A DNA stretch of 64,000 nt from Streptoverticillium olivoreticuli subsp. olivoreticuli (GCF_003391135.1 NZ_CP031455.1:1178001-1242000); one strand, 5' to 3'; counted from the first letter of the stretch, positions 9,257 to 18,580 are shown. Numbers and translations are program-made. The notes: a model not told the origin generated them from the sequence alone.

Positions 9257-10695
9257 GACCGTACCTTTCCGTCGTCGATTGCGGCACCCGCGGGAGAAGC
9301 GGTGTGCGGCGGCCGGTCGCCGAGCGACCAGGCGATGCCGTGCAGGAGTCCGTGCCGGCTGACGACCATCGTTTCCTTGCCGGTGTGCTTCATCGTGGCG
9401 CGCACCACCAGCGCGCTCGCGACGATCACGTCCACCATGTCCGGGTGCATGCCGGGGATCCGGGACCGCTGCGCCGCCGTGGTCCCCAGCAGATCGGTCA
9501 CCACTCGGTCCACCTCGTGGTAGGTCAGCCATCCGGGGCGGCTTCCGGACGAGGAGAACGGCCGTGCCCAGGCGATCGCCGCCACTGTGGTGACCGCTTC
9601 GGAGGCTCCGATCAAGGTGGCGTCCTGCCACCCCGGCAACGCCGCCAGCGCCTCGTCGAGCCCGGTCTCAATGGCCAGCTCGGCCGCGGCGATCTCCCGC
9701 GGTACCGGCGGATCGGTGCGCAGACAGTGTTCCGCGATCCGTACGCATCCGAGGTCGGCGGAGACGACATGCTCGGCGTCCGAGGATCCGAGGGCGAACT
9801 GGGTCGAGCCGCCGCCGATGTCGGCCATCAGGTACGGGGCCTCGACCCCACCGGTCAGGGCGCGGGTGACTCCCGCGAAGGCCAGGTGGGCTTCCTGTCC
9901 GCCGGACAGCACCTCGCTCCTCAGGCCGAGCGTGTCGCTCACCAGGGCCAGAAACTCCTCGCCGTCGGCGGCGCCGCGCGAGACCCAGGTGGCACACATC
10001 CGGACGCGCTCGACACCGAACGCGGTGATCAGCGCCGCATAGTCGGCCAGGACCGCACGCGCTCGGCCGACGGCCTCCCGCGCCAGTCTCCCGGTGCGAC
10101 CGACGTCCTGCCCCAGGCGGATGATGTCGAATCGTTCCACCACCTCGACCATCCGCGCGTCCGGGCCGTGCTCCGCCGAGGGCAGATCGGCCACGATGAG
10201 CCGGATCGAGTTGGTGCCGCAGTCGATCGCCGCCACCCTGGTGTACGCGCGGCCGGACAGCGCGTGCCGCCGGCGTGATGCGCCGCCGTCGGCTGTCCGG
10301 TCCTGTGCCACGAGGGCCGGGACACCGACCGGCCCGCTGTCGGCACGAGGTTGCCGGAAGCCCGGCGCCAAGGCGGCCGGGTCGACGTAGTGGATGTCGA
10401 TTTTGGTCATCCAGTCGTCCTCCGGCAGGGACCCGATGACGTAGATCTTCTTCCCGGCGCCCGCGGCGTAGCCGAGTTCCCAGGCACAGTCATGGCCGAT
10501 CGGCGGCTGGCAGATGACGCAATCAGCTTCGTCAATGGCCTGCCGGCACGCCAGGGCGCCGTCGGGGAATCCGAACGAACCGGCCTTGTCCTTGGGCAAC
10601 CACAGGGGTAACCCGAGGATGCCGGCGAGGCGTTCGGCGTCACGGGGGTCGGTCTGCTCGTTCTTGCACTTGGCGCAGTAGTAGGCATGCGGCAT
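9253..10695 (-). CDS. Fusion of a deoxyribosyltransferase-like domain and Ppx/GppA phosphatase
   Basis: 480 aa from ATG 10695 (GGAGGAG at 8 nt). Residues 1-~125 begin with YYCAKCKNEQ, a possible half zinc site, then read like the nucleoside 2-deoxyribosyltransferase fold: QAIDEADCVICQ and CAWELGYAAGAGKKIYVIG, where the Glu of WELG corresponds to the catalytic Glu. From ~155 on it is an exopolyphosphatase/GppA ASKHA ATPase fold: AAIDCGTNSIRLIVAD phosphate-1 loop, GQEAHLAFAG, and MADIGGGSTQFALG phosphate-2 loop. The Ppx part ends at normal length, just before the coupled ubiX. No frameshift or stop is visible at the join, so I read this as a genuine two-domain protein. Its substrate is unknown; polyphosphate or (p)ppGpp are family possibilities. 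Confidence 0.85.
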   Translation of the reverse strand: MPHAYYCAKCKNEQTDPRDAERLAGILGLPLWLPKDKAGSFGFPDGALACRQAIDEADCVICQPPIGHDCAWELGYAAGAGKKIYVIGSLPEDDWMTKIDIHYVDPAALAPGFRQPRADSGPVGVPALVAQDRTADGGASRRRHALSGRAYTRVAAIDCGTNSIRLIVADLPSAEHGPDARMVEVVERFDIIRLGQDVGRTGRLAREAVGRARAVLADYAALITAFGVERVRMCATWVSRGAADGEEFLALVSDTLGLRSEVLSGGQEAHLAFAGVTRALTGGVEAPYLMADIGGGSTQFALGSSDAEHVVSADLGCVRIAEHCLRTDPPVPREIAAAELAIETGLDEALAALPGWQDATLIGASEAVTTVAAIAWARPFSSSGSRPGWLTYHEVDRVVTDLLGTTAAQRSRIPGMHPDMVDVIVASALVVRATMKHTGKETMVVSRHGLLHGIAWSLGDRPPHTASPAGAAIDDGKVRS

Positions 10696-11031
10696 ACGGA
10701 TCGCTCCTCCAGTCGGGCCGTTCATGACGTTCCTGGACCGGGCTTGCCATGGAGTAGACGGTTTACGACGTTCTGATTCGCCGTGCTCGCGAGCTCCATG
10801 AGGGTATGCATGGACCGGCGCCGTTTGGAAGCGGGCCGTAGGGGCGCGCCACATGGCCCGAACATCGGCAAACGACTCCGGAGAAGTCAACGCGGCCATG
10901 CGGCTTCCGCGCACTCAACTGGTGTTGGCCGGAGGCGACTTGCGGCACCCGCCCCGCCGAGCTATCTTCCTGCTAGTCAAATTTGATTAATCGCCCACGG
11001 ATCCACGACACGACAGCACGGAGGAAAGAGC
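10696..11031. other. Divergent intergenic region
   Basis: It separates the Ppx/GppA operon (minus) from the NTF2-like gene (plus) and holds both start regions. The only clear element is the inverted repeat listed at 10974. No further gene is supported. Confidence 0.5.
10974..10989. promoter_or_regulatory. Operator-like inverted repeat
   Basis: TAGTCAAA and TTTGATTA form an imperfect palindrome (7 of 8 positions) around a perfect TCAAATTTGA core. It is A/T-rich in very GC-rich DNA and lies 43 bases before the NTF2-like gene, as expected for a MarR- or TetR-type operator. No regulator gene lies next to it. Confidence 0.55.
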
Positions 11032-11463
11032 ATGACGATCCCGCCCGACACCGCCTACCAGCCCACCGACGAGGAGCTGGCGAGCATCGAGAAGTGGTTC
11101 GCCGACTACGACACCGCCGCGGGCCGGCGTGACATCGAGCGCATGGCCGACCTGGCGGTCTTCCCGCTCAACCTGGTGAGCGACGACGCGGCGGGGCAGG
11201 GCGCGAGCGCCCAGTGGGACCGGCAGCGGTTCATCGACGCCATGACCCGGGTGATGGGCGACGGCGCCGAGGACATCACCTTCGAGTCCACCCGCACACC
11301 GGTCTTCCTCGGCCCCGCGATCGCCGTGGTCTTCACCGACTCGGTGATGACCGCCGACGGGCACACGCAGCGGCTCCGCTACGCCGATGTCCTGATCCGG
11401 CGAGACGGTTCATGGGCGTTCCAGACGATGATCCAGGGCGGATGGGGCGACCAACTGCGCTGA
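11032..11463 (+). CDS. SnoaL/NTF2-like fold protein
   Basis: 143 aa, start after GGAGGAAAG. The pattern is that of a small cone-shaped NTF2/SnoaL fold: an N-terminal helix (ASIEKWFADYDTAAGRRDI), MADLAVFPLNLVSD, a middle helix, then four beta strands ending in DVLIRRDGSWAFQTMIQGGW. Such proteins are ketosteroid-isomerase-like enzymes or ligand-binding proteins. No catalytic acid/base can be pinned down, so function is open. The A/T-rich palindrome upstream suggests it is induced by a ligand-responsive repressor. Confidence 0.75.
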   Translation: MTIPPDTAYQPTDEELASIEKWFADYDTAAGRRDIERMADLAVFPLNLVSDDAAGQGASAQWDRQRFIDAMTRVMGDGAEDITFESTRTPVFLGPAIAVVFTDSVMTADGHTQRLRYADVLIRRDGSWAFQTMIQGGWGDQLR

Positions 11464-11465
11464 GC

Positions 11466-11491
11466 GGGGCCAGGCCCTTGGACCGGGCCCC
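11466..11491. terminator. Possible bidirectional hairpin between convergent genes
   Basis: GGGGCC and GGCCCC arms flank a 14-base spacer in the 31-base gap between two converging genes. There is no U-run, so the call is weak. Confidence 0.3.
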
Positions 11492-11494
11492 CGA

Positions 11495-12043
11495 TCAGGA
11501 AGGGCGCTTTCGCGCGGTGACGTAACTGAACGGCTCGGAGACTCCGGCACTGTGGTGGCCGGCAGCCGCGAGAGCCAGGGCCAGACGCTTATGTGGTGTG
11601 AGGCCCAGGCCCGCGGTGGCGTGCAGAGCGCCGAGTGCGAACTCGTCCCCGCACCCCACGGCCGCGTATCCGTCGGCGGGCTCGGCTATCTGGTAGTCCT
11701 CGTAGACGGCGAACAGGCGGCCGTATATGCCGACGAGGAACGTCCCGGCCTTCTCCTGTTCGGAGTCCTTGCGCGACCAGCCGCCGCTCTTGAGGCAGGT
11801 GCGCAGTCTGTCGACGAAGACGGTGGTCATGAACCGGTCCAAGTCGCCCTTGGGCTTGGGCGCTTTGAACGCGTGGTGCAGCAGCTGGCCCATGCGGAAG
11901 CTGGTGGTGAAGCCCATGGCGTACGGGCCGTTGCGGAAGACCTTCGGATCCCGGCGGATGGTGAGGCTCAGGCCACAGACACCTGCCGAGTCCCCGCCCA
12001 GATGCACCCGCGCGTTGTGCACGAGCCCGACGATCACGGTCAT
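11495..12043 (-). CDS. Stand-alone proteasome-beta/HslV-like Ntn-hydrolase
   Basis: 182 aa from ATG 12043. It begins MTVIVGLVHNARVHLGGDS and continues to DPKVF. If Met1 is removed, the nucleophile Thr would be residue 1, with Asp at 17 (GGD) and Lys at 33 (DPK), the catalytic spacing of proteasome beta and HslV subunits. Further typical segments are YAMGFTTSFRMGQLL and AVGCGDEFALGALHAT, the family's glycine-rich helix start. There is no propeptide and no HslU-like ATPase beside it. Homologous orphan genes seem widespread in actinomycetes, but their role is not known to me. Peptidase activity is an inference from the residues. Confidence 0.78.
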   Translation of the reverse strand: MTVIVGLVHNARVHLGGDSAGVCGLSLTIRRDPKVFRNGPYAMGFTTSFRMGQLLHHAFKAPKPKGDLDRFMTTVFVDRLRTCLKSGGWSRKDSEQEKAGTFLVGIYGRLFAVYEDYQIAEPADGYAAVGCGDEFALGALHATAGLGLTPHKRLALALAAAGHHSAGVSEPFSYVTARKRPS

Positions 12044-12155
12044 GGTCTCCCCCTCCGCTGCGCCACCCTTCTCGATACTGCGCCCGGCGAGACGGGCGGA
12101 AACCGGGCGACGGAAGGGGGCGCGGCTCCCCGCTTCCGTCGCCCCAGCCGCGCGC

Positions 12156-13595
<1,440 letters not shown>

Positions 13596-13713
13596 TTAAC
13601 GAGATTGATCTTCGGCCAGCCGCTCCGCGCGGTCCGGCGGCGCGCTCGCCGCACCTCCGCGCCTGTCGTTTCCGCAGGTCATGGCCTTGGCAGACCATTC
13701 TGCGGCACGACCC

Positions 13714-13732
13714 GGGCCTTGCCGCAAGGCCC
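13714..13732. promoter_or_regulatory. Rifamycin-associated element (RAE)-like palindrome upstream of rox
   Basis: GGGCCTTGC-C-GCAAGGCCC is a perfect 19-bp inverted repeat. From memory, the published RAE of actinomycete rifamycin-inactivation genes is a 19-bp repeat nearly identical to the minus-strand reading of this site. It lies about 130 bases before rox. On the minus strand TTGCGG could be a -35 with CAGAAT 19 bases further (13697-13702). Confidence 0.8.
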
Positions 13733-13747
13733 CCGGTGCGCTATACA
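13719..13747 (+). promoter_or_regulatory. Plus-strand promoter overlapping the RAE-like palindrome
   Basis: TTGCCG (13719-13724) and TATACA (13742-13747) are separated by 17 bases. The -35 is part of the palindrome. The same arrangement recurs at 58556. It would start transcription near 13754, toward the SET gene and away from rox. Confidence 0.55.
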
Positions 13748-13755
13748 TTGAGAGT

Positions 13756-13780
13756 GGCAAGGAGTGGGTAACTCCTTGCC
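13756..13780 (+). terminator. Perfect 10-bp hairpin just after the RAE promoter
   Basis: GGCAAGGAGT, loop GGGTA, ACTCCTTGCC, followed by TTTGCCTTTT. It begins almost at the predicted start of plus-strand transcription. It could end a short transcript, attenuate expression of the SET gene, or terminate a transcript from upstream. Confidence 0.6.
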
Positions 13781-14034
13781 TTTGCCTTTTGTCGTCCGCT
13801 CTGGACGGACAGGCTCCTCCCGAAGCGCCGACGCGTCGCGTACGGCGGCGACATCACTTCAGGACGTTGCCCGAACTTACGGGTAAACCCGGGTGGCATG
13901 CTGCCGACGAGGCACAGGCCTGGACCTGCGTCCCCGATGCCTGACGGTTGGCGGGGAGCCGGATTCCCGATCCGACTGAAGACGGGATGGGCATCGTGTG
14001 ATCCTGTGCTTCGACCCGACGAAGGGAAGCCTCC

Positions 14035-14541
14035 ATGTACCAGCCACCAGCCGAAGCCTGTTCACATCTCGCTATTCGGCCCACCCTCGACAGGGGGCTG
14101 GGTGTGTTCGCACTGCGCGACTTCGTGGCCGGAGATGTCGTGCTCGCCGGGCGGCCGCTGGCGGAGCTCGCTGAGCGGACGGACCATTCGTTCCAGGTCG
14201 GTTGGGAGACCCACGTCGAGCTGGATGCCCCGGCGCGGCTGGCCAATCACTCCTGTTCACCGAACACCGGGGTCCGAAACAACGCTGCGGGAGGATACGA
14301 CTTCATAGCCCTCCGCGATATCGCGCCCGGCACCGAAATCTGCTGGGACTACTCCTCCACCGAGTGGGAGAGCATTGCCGTTCCCAGCTGCTCCTGCGGC
14401 AGCGCATGCTGCCGCGGCGCCTCCCGCGGCTTCCGGCACTTGACGAGCGAACAGGTAGCCGGCCTTCACGGATTCGTTGCCGACTACCTCTCGCCCTCCG
14501 TTGCCCGGGCCGCTGTCGCCGAGAACACTCCGACGAGCTGA
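14035..14541 (+). CDS. Small SET-domain protein (putative lysine methyltransferase)
   Basis: 168 aa. SET proteins use S-adenosylmethionine to methylate lysines. Visible motifs: GLGVFALRDFVAGDVVL at the N-terminal SET strands, RLANHSCSPNTG (the NHSCxPN pseudoknot motif that binds the cofactor), ICWDYSSTEWE with the catalytic-site Tyr, and a post-SET-like Cys cluster CSCGSACC that may bind zinc. GAAGGGAAG precedes the start. Bacterial SET proteins are short like this; their targets are rarely known. A promoter and hairpin lie 250-300 bases upstream, but whether they drive this gene is uncertain. Confidence 0.85.
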   Translation: MYQPPAEACSHLAIRPTLDRGLGVFALRDFVAGDVVLAGRPLAELAERTDHSFQVGWETHVELDAPARLANHSCSPNTGVRNNAAGGYDFIALRDIAPGTEICWDYSSTEWESIAVPSCSCGSACCRGASRGFRHLTSEQVAGLHGFVADYLSPSVARAAVAENTPTS

Positions 14542-14716
14542 ACACGGCCCGAACACCTGATGCGACGGGCCGGCACCGCGTCGGCAGGATGTCGGCCGTC
14601 CGGCGAGGCTTTCGGTGATCTGTAGGCGATGTGTCGGGGGCCGCTGGAACCGTGGGTGTCGAGCTGTCCCGCAGGGCAGTCGCAGTCGCCTTCAACAGCA
14701 AGGGAGCCCCGCCGCC

Positions 14717-15682
14717 ATGTCGTCCACGTCCTCCACCCCGCCCTGGGATGTCCAACGGCTGCCGCGTGCCGATGGCAGCGTCTTCCTGGTCACCGGCGGC
14801 AACGCCGGCATCGGGTACTTCGTCGCGGAGCAGTTGTCCGCGACCGGAGCCACTGTCGTACTGGGCAGCCGGAATCCCGCGAAGGCCGAAGTCGCCACAG
14901 CCTCGATCCGCTCGCGTGTCCCTGGCGCGCGGGTGCGGGCCGTACGGCTGGACCTCGCCGACTTCTCGTCGCTCGGAACAGCGGTGGAATCACTGGATGT
15001 GGAATGCCTCGACGCGGTGGTCCACAACGCCGGCGTCGCGCTCGACGCCCCGGCGCGCCGGGAGACCGGGGACGGTCACGAGCTCATGTTCGGCACGAAC
15101 CACCTCGGGCACTTCGCGCTGACCCATTGGCTGATGCCGCTGCTGTCGGCCGCATCGGTGGCCCGCATCGTGACCATGGGCAGCTTCGCGGCGAAGTCCG
15201 AGCGGCTCGACCTCGACGACCTGCAGTCCCGGAAGGACTACCGGCCCAAGCGCGCCTACGGACGCTCCAAGCTGGCGCAGATGTACTTCGGCCTCGAGCT
15301 CGACCGCCGCCTGCGCGCTGTCGACAGCACGGTGGCAAGCGTGGTGGTCCATCCCGGCGGCGCGCTGGACTCCCTGACCCCGTCACGGCCGCCAGTCCAT
15401 GTGCGGACCGCTGGCGCGCGGCTCTGCGGTGCGCCGGCCGCCCTCCTCGTCCAGGGCAAGCACGCCGGCGCATGGCCCGCGGTCCGAGCGGTGCTGGACC
15501 CCACCGTGCGCGGAGGGCAGTTGTGGGGACCGCGCGTCTTCAGCCTGCGCGGCAAGCCCCACCGTGAACGGGCGTGGAACCACCTCACCGACACCTCCGT
15601 AGCGGCGCGGTTGTGGGACGCCAGCCGTGACCTGACCGGCGTCGACCTCGGCGTCATCCCCGGACAGCCCCAGGCGCGCTGA
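14717..15682 (+). CDS. Short-chain dehydrogenase/reductase
   Basis: 321 aa. NAD(P)-dependent oxidoreductase of the SDR superfamily, with the extended C-terminus seen in retinol-dehydrogenase-like members. The Rossmann loop reads VTGGNAGIG; a middle motif is VVHNAGVAL; catalytic Ser is in IVTMGSFAAK and the YxxxK pair in AYGRSKLAQ. I start at ATG 14717 (GGGAG upstream), directly before the Rossmann strand, rather than the 34-codon longer frame. Substrate unknown. It is transcribed alone after the SET gene. Confidence 0.9.
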   Translation: MSSTSSTPPWDVQRLPRADGSVFLVTGGNAGIGYFVAEQLSATGATVVLGSRNPAKAEVATASIRSRVPGARVRAVRLDLADFSSLGTAVESLDVECLDAVVHNAGVALDAPARRETGDGHELMFGTNHLGHFALTHWLMPLLSAASVARIVTMGSFAAKSERLDLDDLQSRKDYRPKRAYGRSKLAQMYFGLELDRRLRAVDSTVASVVVHPGGALDSLTPSRPPVHVRTAGARLCGAPAALLVQGKHAGAWPAVRAVLDPTVRGGQLWGPRVFSLRGKPHRERAWNHLTDTSVAARLWDASRDLTGVDLGVIPGQPQAR

Positions 15683-15908
15683 CCGGCAAGCGTGCTCAGG
15701 TTGGTCAACTGTGGGGTTCTGGCCGCGCATCCGTGATGGCTACGCCTGGAAGCCCGCGAGGCTGCGGTCATCCTCCTCTCCAACCTTGACGAGCTGCTGG
15801 CTCGCTACACGGCAGCTCTGAAGGCTCACGACATACCCATCCCCTTCCACCAGGCTCCCTGATCGCCCAGTTGCAGCACGTGCTCGCAGAGGTTGCGGTT
15901 GTCCGATG
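15683..15908 (+). other. Intergenic stretch with a possible gene remnant
   Basis: At 15740-15861 one plus frame reads as a plausible protein end (LRLEAREAAVILLSNLDELL, then KAHDIPIPFHQAP and a stop) but has a stop just before it and no start. This looks like the last 40 residues of a lost gene. I do not recognise its source. Confidence 0.35.
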
Positions 15909-17051
15909 TCAGTGGTGCTGGGCCATGTGGGCGAGGGTCTGGGCGGCGCTGTCGGGGGAGAAGGCGCTGTTGATGCCTTCTGCGGCTCCTTCGGCTGCCC
16001 CGATGGAGCGGGGCAGCAGGACGGTTTCGTAGGCGCAGATGGCGTCGTCGATGGTGGGGCTTTCGATGAGGGCGTGGGCGAGGTCGGCGCCGTCGAGCAT
16101 GGCGAGGTTGGCACCCATGCCGGAGAAGGGGGACATGAGGTGGGCGGCGTCGCCGAGGAGGGTGACGCCGGGGGCGTGGGTCCAGGTGTGAGGGACGGGC
16201 AGGGCGAACAGGGGCCGGTTGGTGTAGCCGGTGTCGGTGGCGGTGATGAAGCCGAGCAGGTCGGGGCTCCAGCCGATGAACTTTTTCAGGAGGGCCTCGC
16301 GTACGGCGGTGGTGTCGGTCAAGTCGAGGCCGGCCTGCTGGTGCCAGTCCTGTGCGGTGCGCATGCCGACGTAAACGCGGATGTGTCCGCCGCTGTTGCG
16401 CTGGGCGACGAAGCCCTGGTTGTCGTGGAGGGCCATCATCGTGCCGTGGCCGGTGAGTGCGGCGAGGCGGGGGTGGCGGGTGTCGGCGTCGTTGAGTCCG
16501 GTCTCGACAAAGGTGACGCCTGTGTAGAGGGGCGTCGCGTCGGACAGGAGGGGGCGGACCTGGGACCAGGCTCCGTCGGCTCCGATGACGAGGTCGGCGT
16601 CGGTGCTGGTGCCGCCTGCAAAGCGCAGGCGGTGGGTGCCGTTGCCGAGGGGTTCGGCGCGGGTGAGTTTGTGTCCCCAGCGCACGGTGTCGGGTTCGAG
16701 GGAGCCGAGGAGGAGGTCGCGGAGCTGTCCGCGGTCGATCTCTGGGTTGCCTTCGGCGGTGTCGGCCTCGGGCGGGATCGCGTCGAACAGGATGCGGCCG
16801 TCGCGGCTGACCAGGCGCATCTGCTGGCCTTCGGGGCGGGCCTGGGCGAGGAAGTCGTCCCAGAGGCCGGCCTCGCGCAGGGCGTGCTGGCCGGAGCCGG
16901 GGTGCATGTCGAGGGTGCCGCCCTGGTCGCGGGCGGCAGGGGAAGTGTCCAGGTCGTAGACGGCCGCGGTGATGCCGTGCTGCTGCAGGATGCGGGCGCA
17001 GGTCAGGCCGCCGGGGCCGGCGCCGATGATCGCGATGCGGTGGGTGGGCAT
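15909..17051 (-). CDS. TetX-like FAD-dependent monooxygenase
   Basis: 380 aa, the size of TetX. It hydroxylates an aromatic or polyketide substrate with NAD(P)H and O2. FAD motif IAIIGAGPGGLTCARIL at the N-terminus, GGTLDMHPGSGQHAL (the TetX-like segment), DLVIGADGAWSQVRPLL, and the second FAD motif LLGDAAHLMSPFSGMGANLA. The adjacent, divergent TetR gene and the palindrome between them suggest repression relieved by a substrate-like compound. Sequence places it in the tetracycline-oxidising lineage, but activity on tetracyclines is not implied by that alone. Confidence 0.9.
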   Translation of the reverse strand: MPTHRIAIIGAGPGGLTCARILQQHGITAAVYDLDTSPAARDQGGTLDMHPGSGQHALREAGLWDDFLAQARPEGQQMRLVSRDGRILFDAIPPEADTAEGNPEIDRGQLRDLLLGSLEPDTVRWGHKLTRAEPLGNGTHRLRFAGGTSTDADLVIGADGAWSQVRPLLSDATPLYTGVTFVETGLNDADTRHPRLAALTGHGTMMALHDNQGFVAQRNSGGHIRVYVGMRTAQDWHQQAGLDLTDTTAVREALLKKFIGWSPDLLGFITATDTGYTNRPLFALPVPHTWTHAPGVTLLGDAAHLMSPFSGMGANLAMLDGADLAHALIESPTIDDAICAYETVLLPRSIGAAEGAAEGINSAFSPDSAAQTLAHMAQHH

Positions 17052-17158
17052 GGCTGGTCACGCCTTTCGGGCAGAGGGGAGCATGCGGAACGGGCCGGGC
17101 TGTGCCACGCGGCCCCGCCACTCCAGAAGAGCACATCAACTCAATAAGTGCAACGACA

Positions 17159-17173
17159 CAACTTTTGAAGTTG
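17159..17173. promoter_or_regulatory. Inverted repeat in the monooxygenase/TetR intergenic region
   Basis: CAACTT-TTG-AAGTTG, a perfect palindrome with 6-bp arms, 26 bases before the TetR start. Similar CAAC half-sites flank it. Probably the operator through which the TetR protein controls itself and the divergent monooxygenase. Confidence 0.65.
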
Positions 17174-17199
17174 GGCAACCGAGTGTGTAGGGTTGTGGC

Positions 17200-17814
17200 A
17201 TGACCGACACGACGACCGGCACCCCGGCGACAGCACCGGCGGGGCGCCGCGAACGCAAGAAGGCCGCCACCCGCCAAGCCCTGGCCGACGCCGCTCTGCG
17301 TCTCTTCGTTGAGCGGGGATACGAGCAGGTCGGCATCCGTGAGATCGCGGACGCCGCTGACGTGTCCACCACCACGCTGTTCAAGCACTTCCCGGTCAAA
17401 GAAGCCCTCGTCTTCGACGAGGACGCCGACCAGGAAGCCCGTCTGCTCGCCGCCGTACGCGAGCGACCCCTAGGCGAGTCCATCCCCGCGGCCCTGCGCG
17501 AGCATGCCCTGCGCTACCGCGTCGCGGCCGTGGAGAACGACGCCGCTTTCACCGCGTTCGTCGAGCTGGTGGACAACACCCCGGCATTGCGGGACTACGC
17601 CCAGCGCATGTGGTTGCGCCACGAAACCGCCCTCGCTCGCGCCATTGCCGAGGAAAGCGGACTTCCGACCGACGACCCGGCCTGTGCCGCCCTCGCCCAC
17701 TTCGCCCTCGAAGCACCCCGGACCGCCCGCACCGGCCAGGATCCTCGCCAGGCGGTCACACGCGCCTTCGACCTCCTGGAGAAGGGCTGGGGCGCCGCTG
17801 TCTCCAGGGGATGA
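17200..17814 (+). CDS. TetR-family regulator
   Basis: 204 aa. The N-terminal helix-turn-helix is complete: RQALADAALRLFVERGYEQV, IREIADAADVSTTTLFKHFP, then KEALVFDED. The C-terminal ligand-binding part is all helical and Ala-rich. It is transcribed away from the TetX-like monooxygenase with 148 bases between the starts and a palindrome within, the standard regulator-target layout. It most likely represses that gene and itself. Confidence 0.92.
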   Translation: MTDTTTGTPATAPAGRRERKKAATRQALADAALRLFVERGYEQVGIREIADAADVSTTTLFKHFPVKEALVFDEDADQEARLLAAVRERPLGESIPAALREHALRYRVAAVENDAAFTAFVELVDNTPALRDYAQRMWLRHETALARAIAEESGLPTDDPACAALAHFALEAPRTARTGQDPRQAVTRAFDLLEKGWGAAVSRG

Positions 17815-17913
17815 GCGCCTGACGCCGGGCCCATCCTCGGGAGCCCGGCACACCCTCCGCCATGATCGCTTCCCATGACGGAGGGCTCAGGGAGAAGTGC
17901 GGCGGCCGCGACG

Positions 17914-18073
17914 GTGAACGATCACACACGCGATGTACTGCAACGGTTCGCCGCCCACGGACTGGCCGGCCTGAGGGGCGCCGCCCGCCCAGGCCGGCCG
18001 CGTCGCGGTGATCGCCACGGCCACAGGCATCCCGACCGGCCCAGCCGCGACCTGGACCCACGCGGCGATCTAC
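17914..18073 (+). pseudogene. IS630-type transposase scar (frameshifted)
   Basis: Frame 1 gives VLQRFAAHGLAGLRG followed by ARPGRPRR, the second helix-turn-helix and GRP arm of IS630-family transposases. At about 18000 the frame shifts, and frame 2 continues VAVIATATGIPTGPAATWTH, which is the next conserved segment of the same family. The N-terminal HTH and the whole DDE catalytic domain are missing, and no terminal repeats are seen. The 17815-18301 interval holds nothing else I can support. Confidence 0.55.
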
Positions 18074-18301
18074 CCCTCCCATCCCGCTACTCCGGGCCGG
18101 GCCGGAGCAGCGAGTTCGAGTAACCGCCGTCCCGGCGACTTCACCAGCCGGGACAACCTGAGCAATGGTCTCACCGCCGCCTTTCAATTCCTCTGTGGCC
18201 ATGGGCCCCAAGACTTCGCGTTGCTGCGTGGCTGGTCACGCGGTGCCCCGCGCCCCTCACAGCGACGCCGGTCCCGCACCGGACGCGTTCGGTAGGGAAA
18301 G

Positions 18302-18580
18302 CTACGGCGTCCAGTACCCGTGGACCGGCGAGATCTCCGGCTGTGAACCCTGCGGCAGGCCCACCTCCTGGGCCACCGGCATCACGATCCCCATGAACTT
18401 CTCCATGGCCTCCTCCGACTCCCACAGGTTGTAGACCAGCAGCCCCGAACCCGTCGGAACGCACACGTGCGAGAGACAGCCCTCGAAGGGGTTGCCGGGC
18501 AGCGCCTGGAGTTTGCTGTTCAGGGCGTCATACTGATCAGTCGTCACGCCCGCCAGCTCGGCCTTCACCAAGATCGCCAT
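18302..18580 (-). CDS. Small dimeric alpha/beta-barrel (ABM-like) protein
   Basis: 92 aa, GGAGGAG before the start. Strand-helix pattern MAILVKAELAGVTTDQYDAL, then HVCVPTGSGLLVYNLWESEE and AMEKFMGIVMPVAQEVG matches the ferredoxin-like barrel of antibiotic-biosynthesis-monooxygenase and related proteins. These are cofactor-free oxygenases, isomerases or binding proteins. No catalytic residues stand out. Monocistronic. Confidence 0.78.
   Translation of the reverse strand: MAILVKAELAGVTTDQYDALNSKLQALPGNPFEGCLSHVCVPTGSGLLVYNLWESEEAMEKFMGIVMPVAQEVGLPQGSQPEISPVHGYWTP

Noticed and set aside
10920..10940. A possible third RAE half-site (CTTGCGGCA)
   Set aside because: Only one arm is present; there is no palindrome and no fitting -10.
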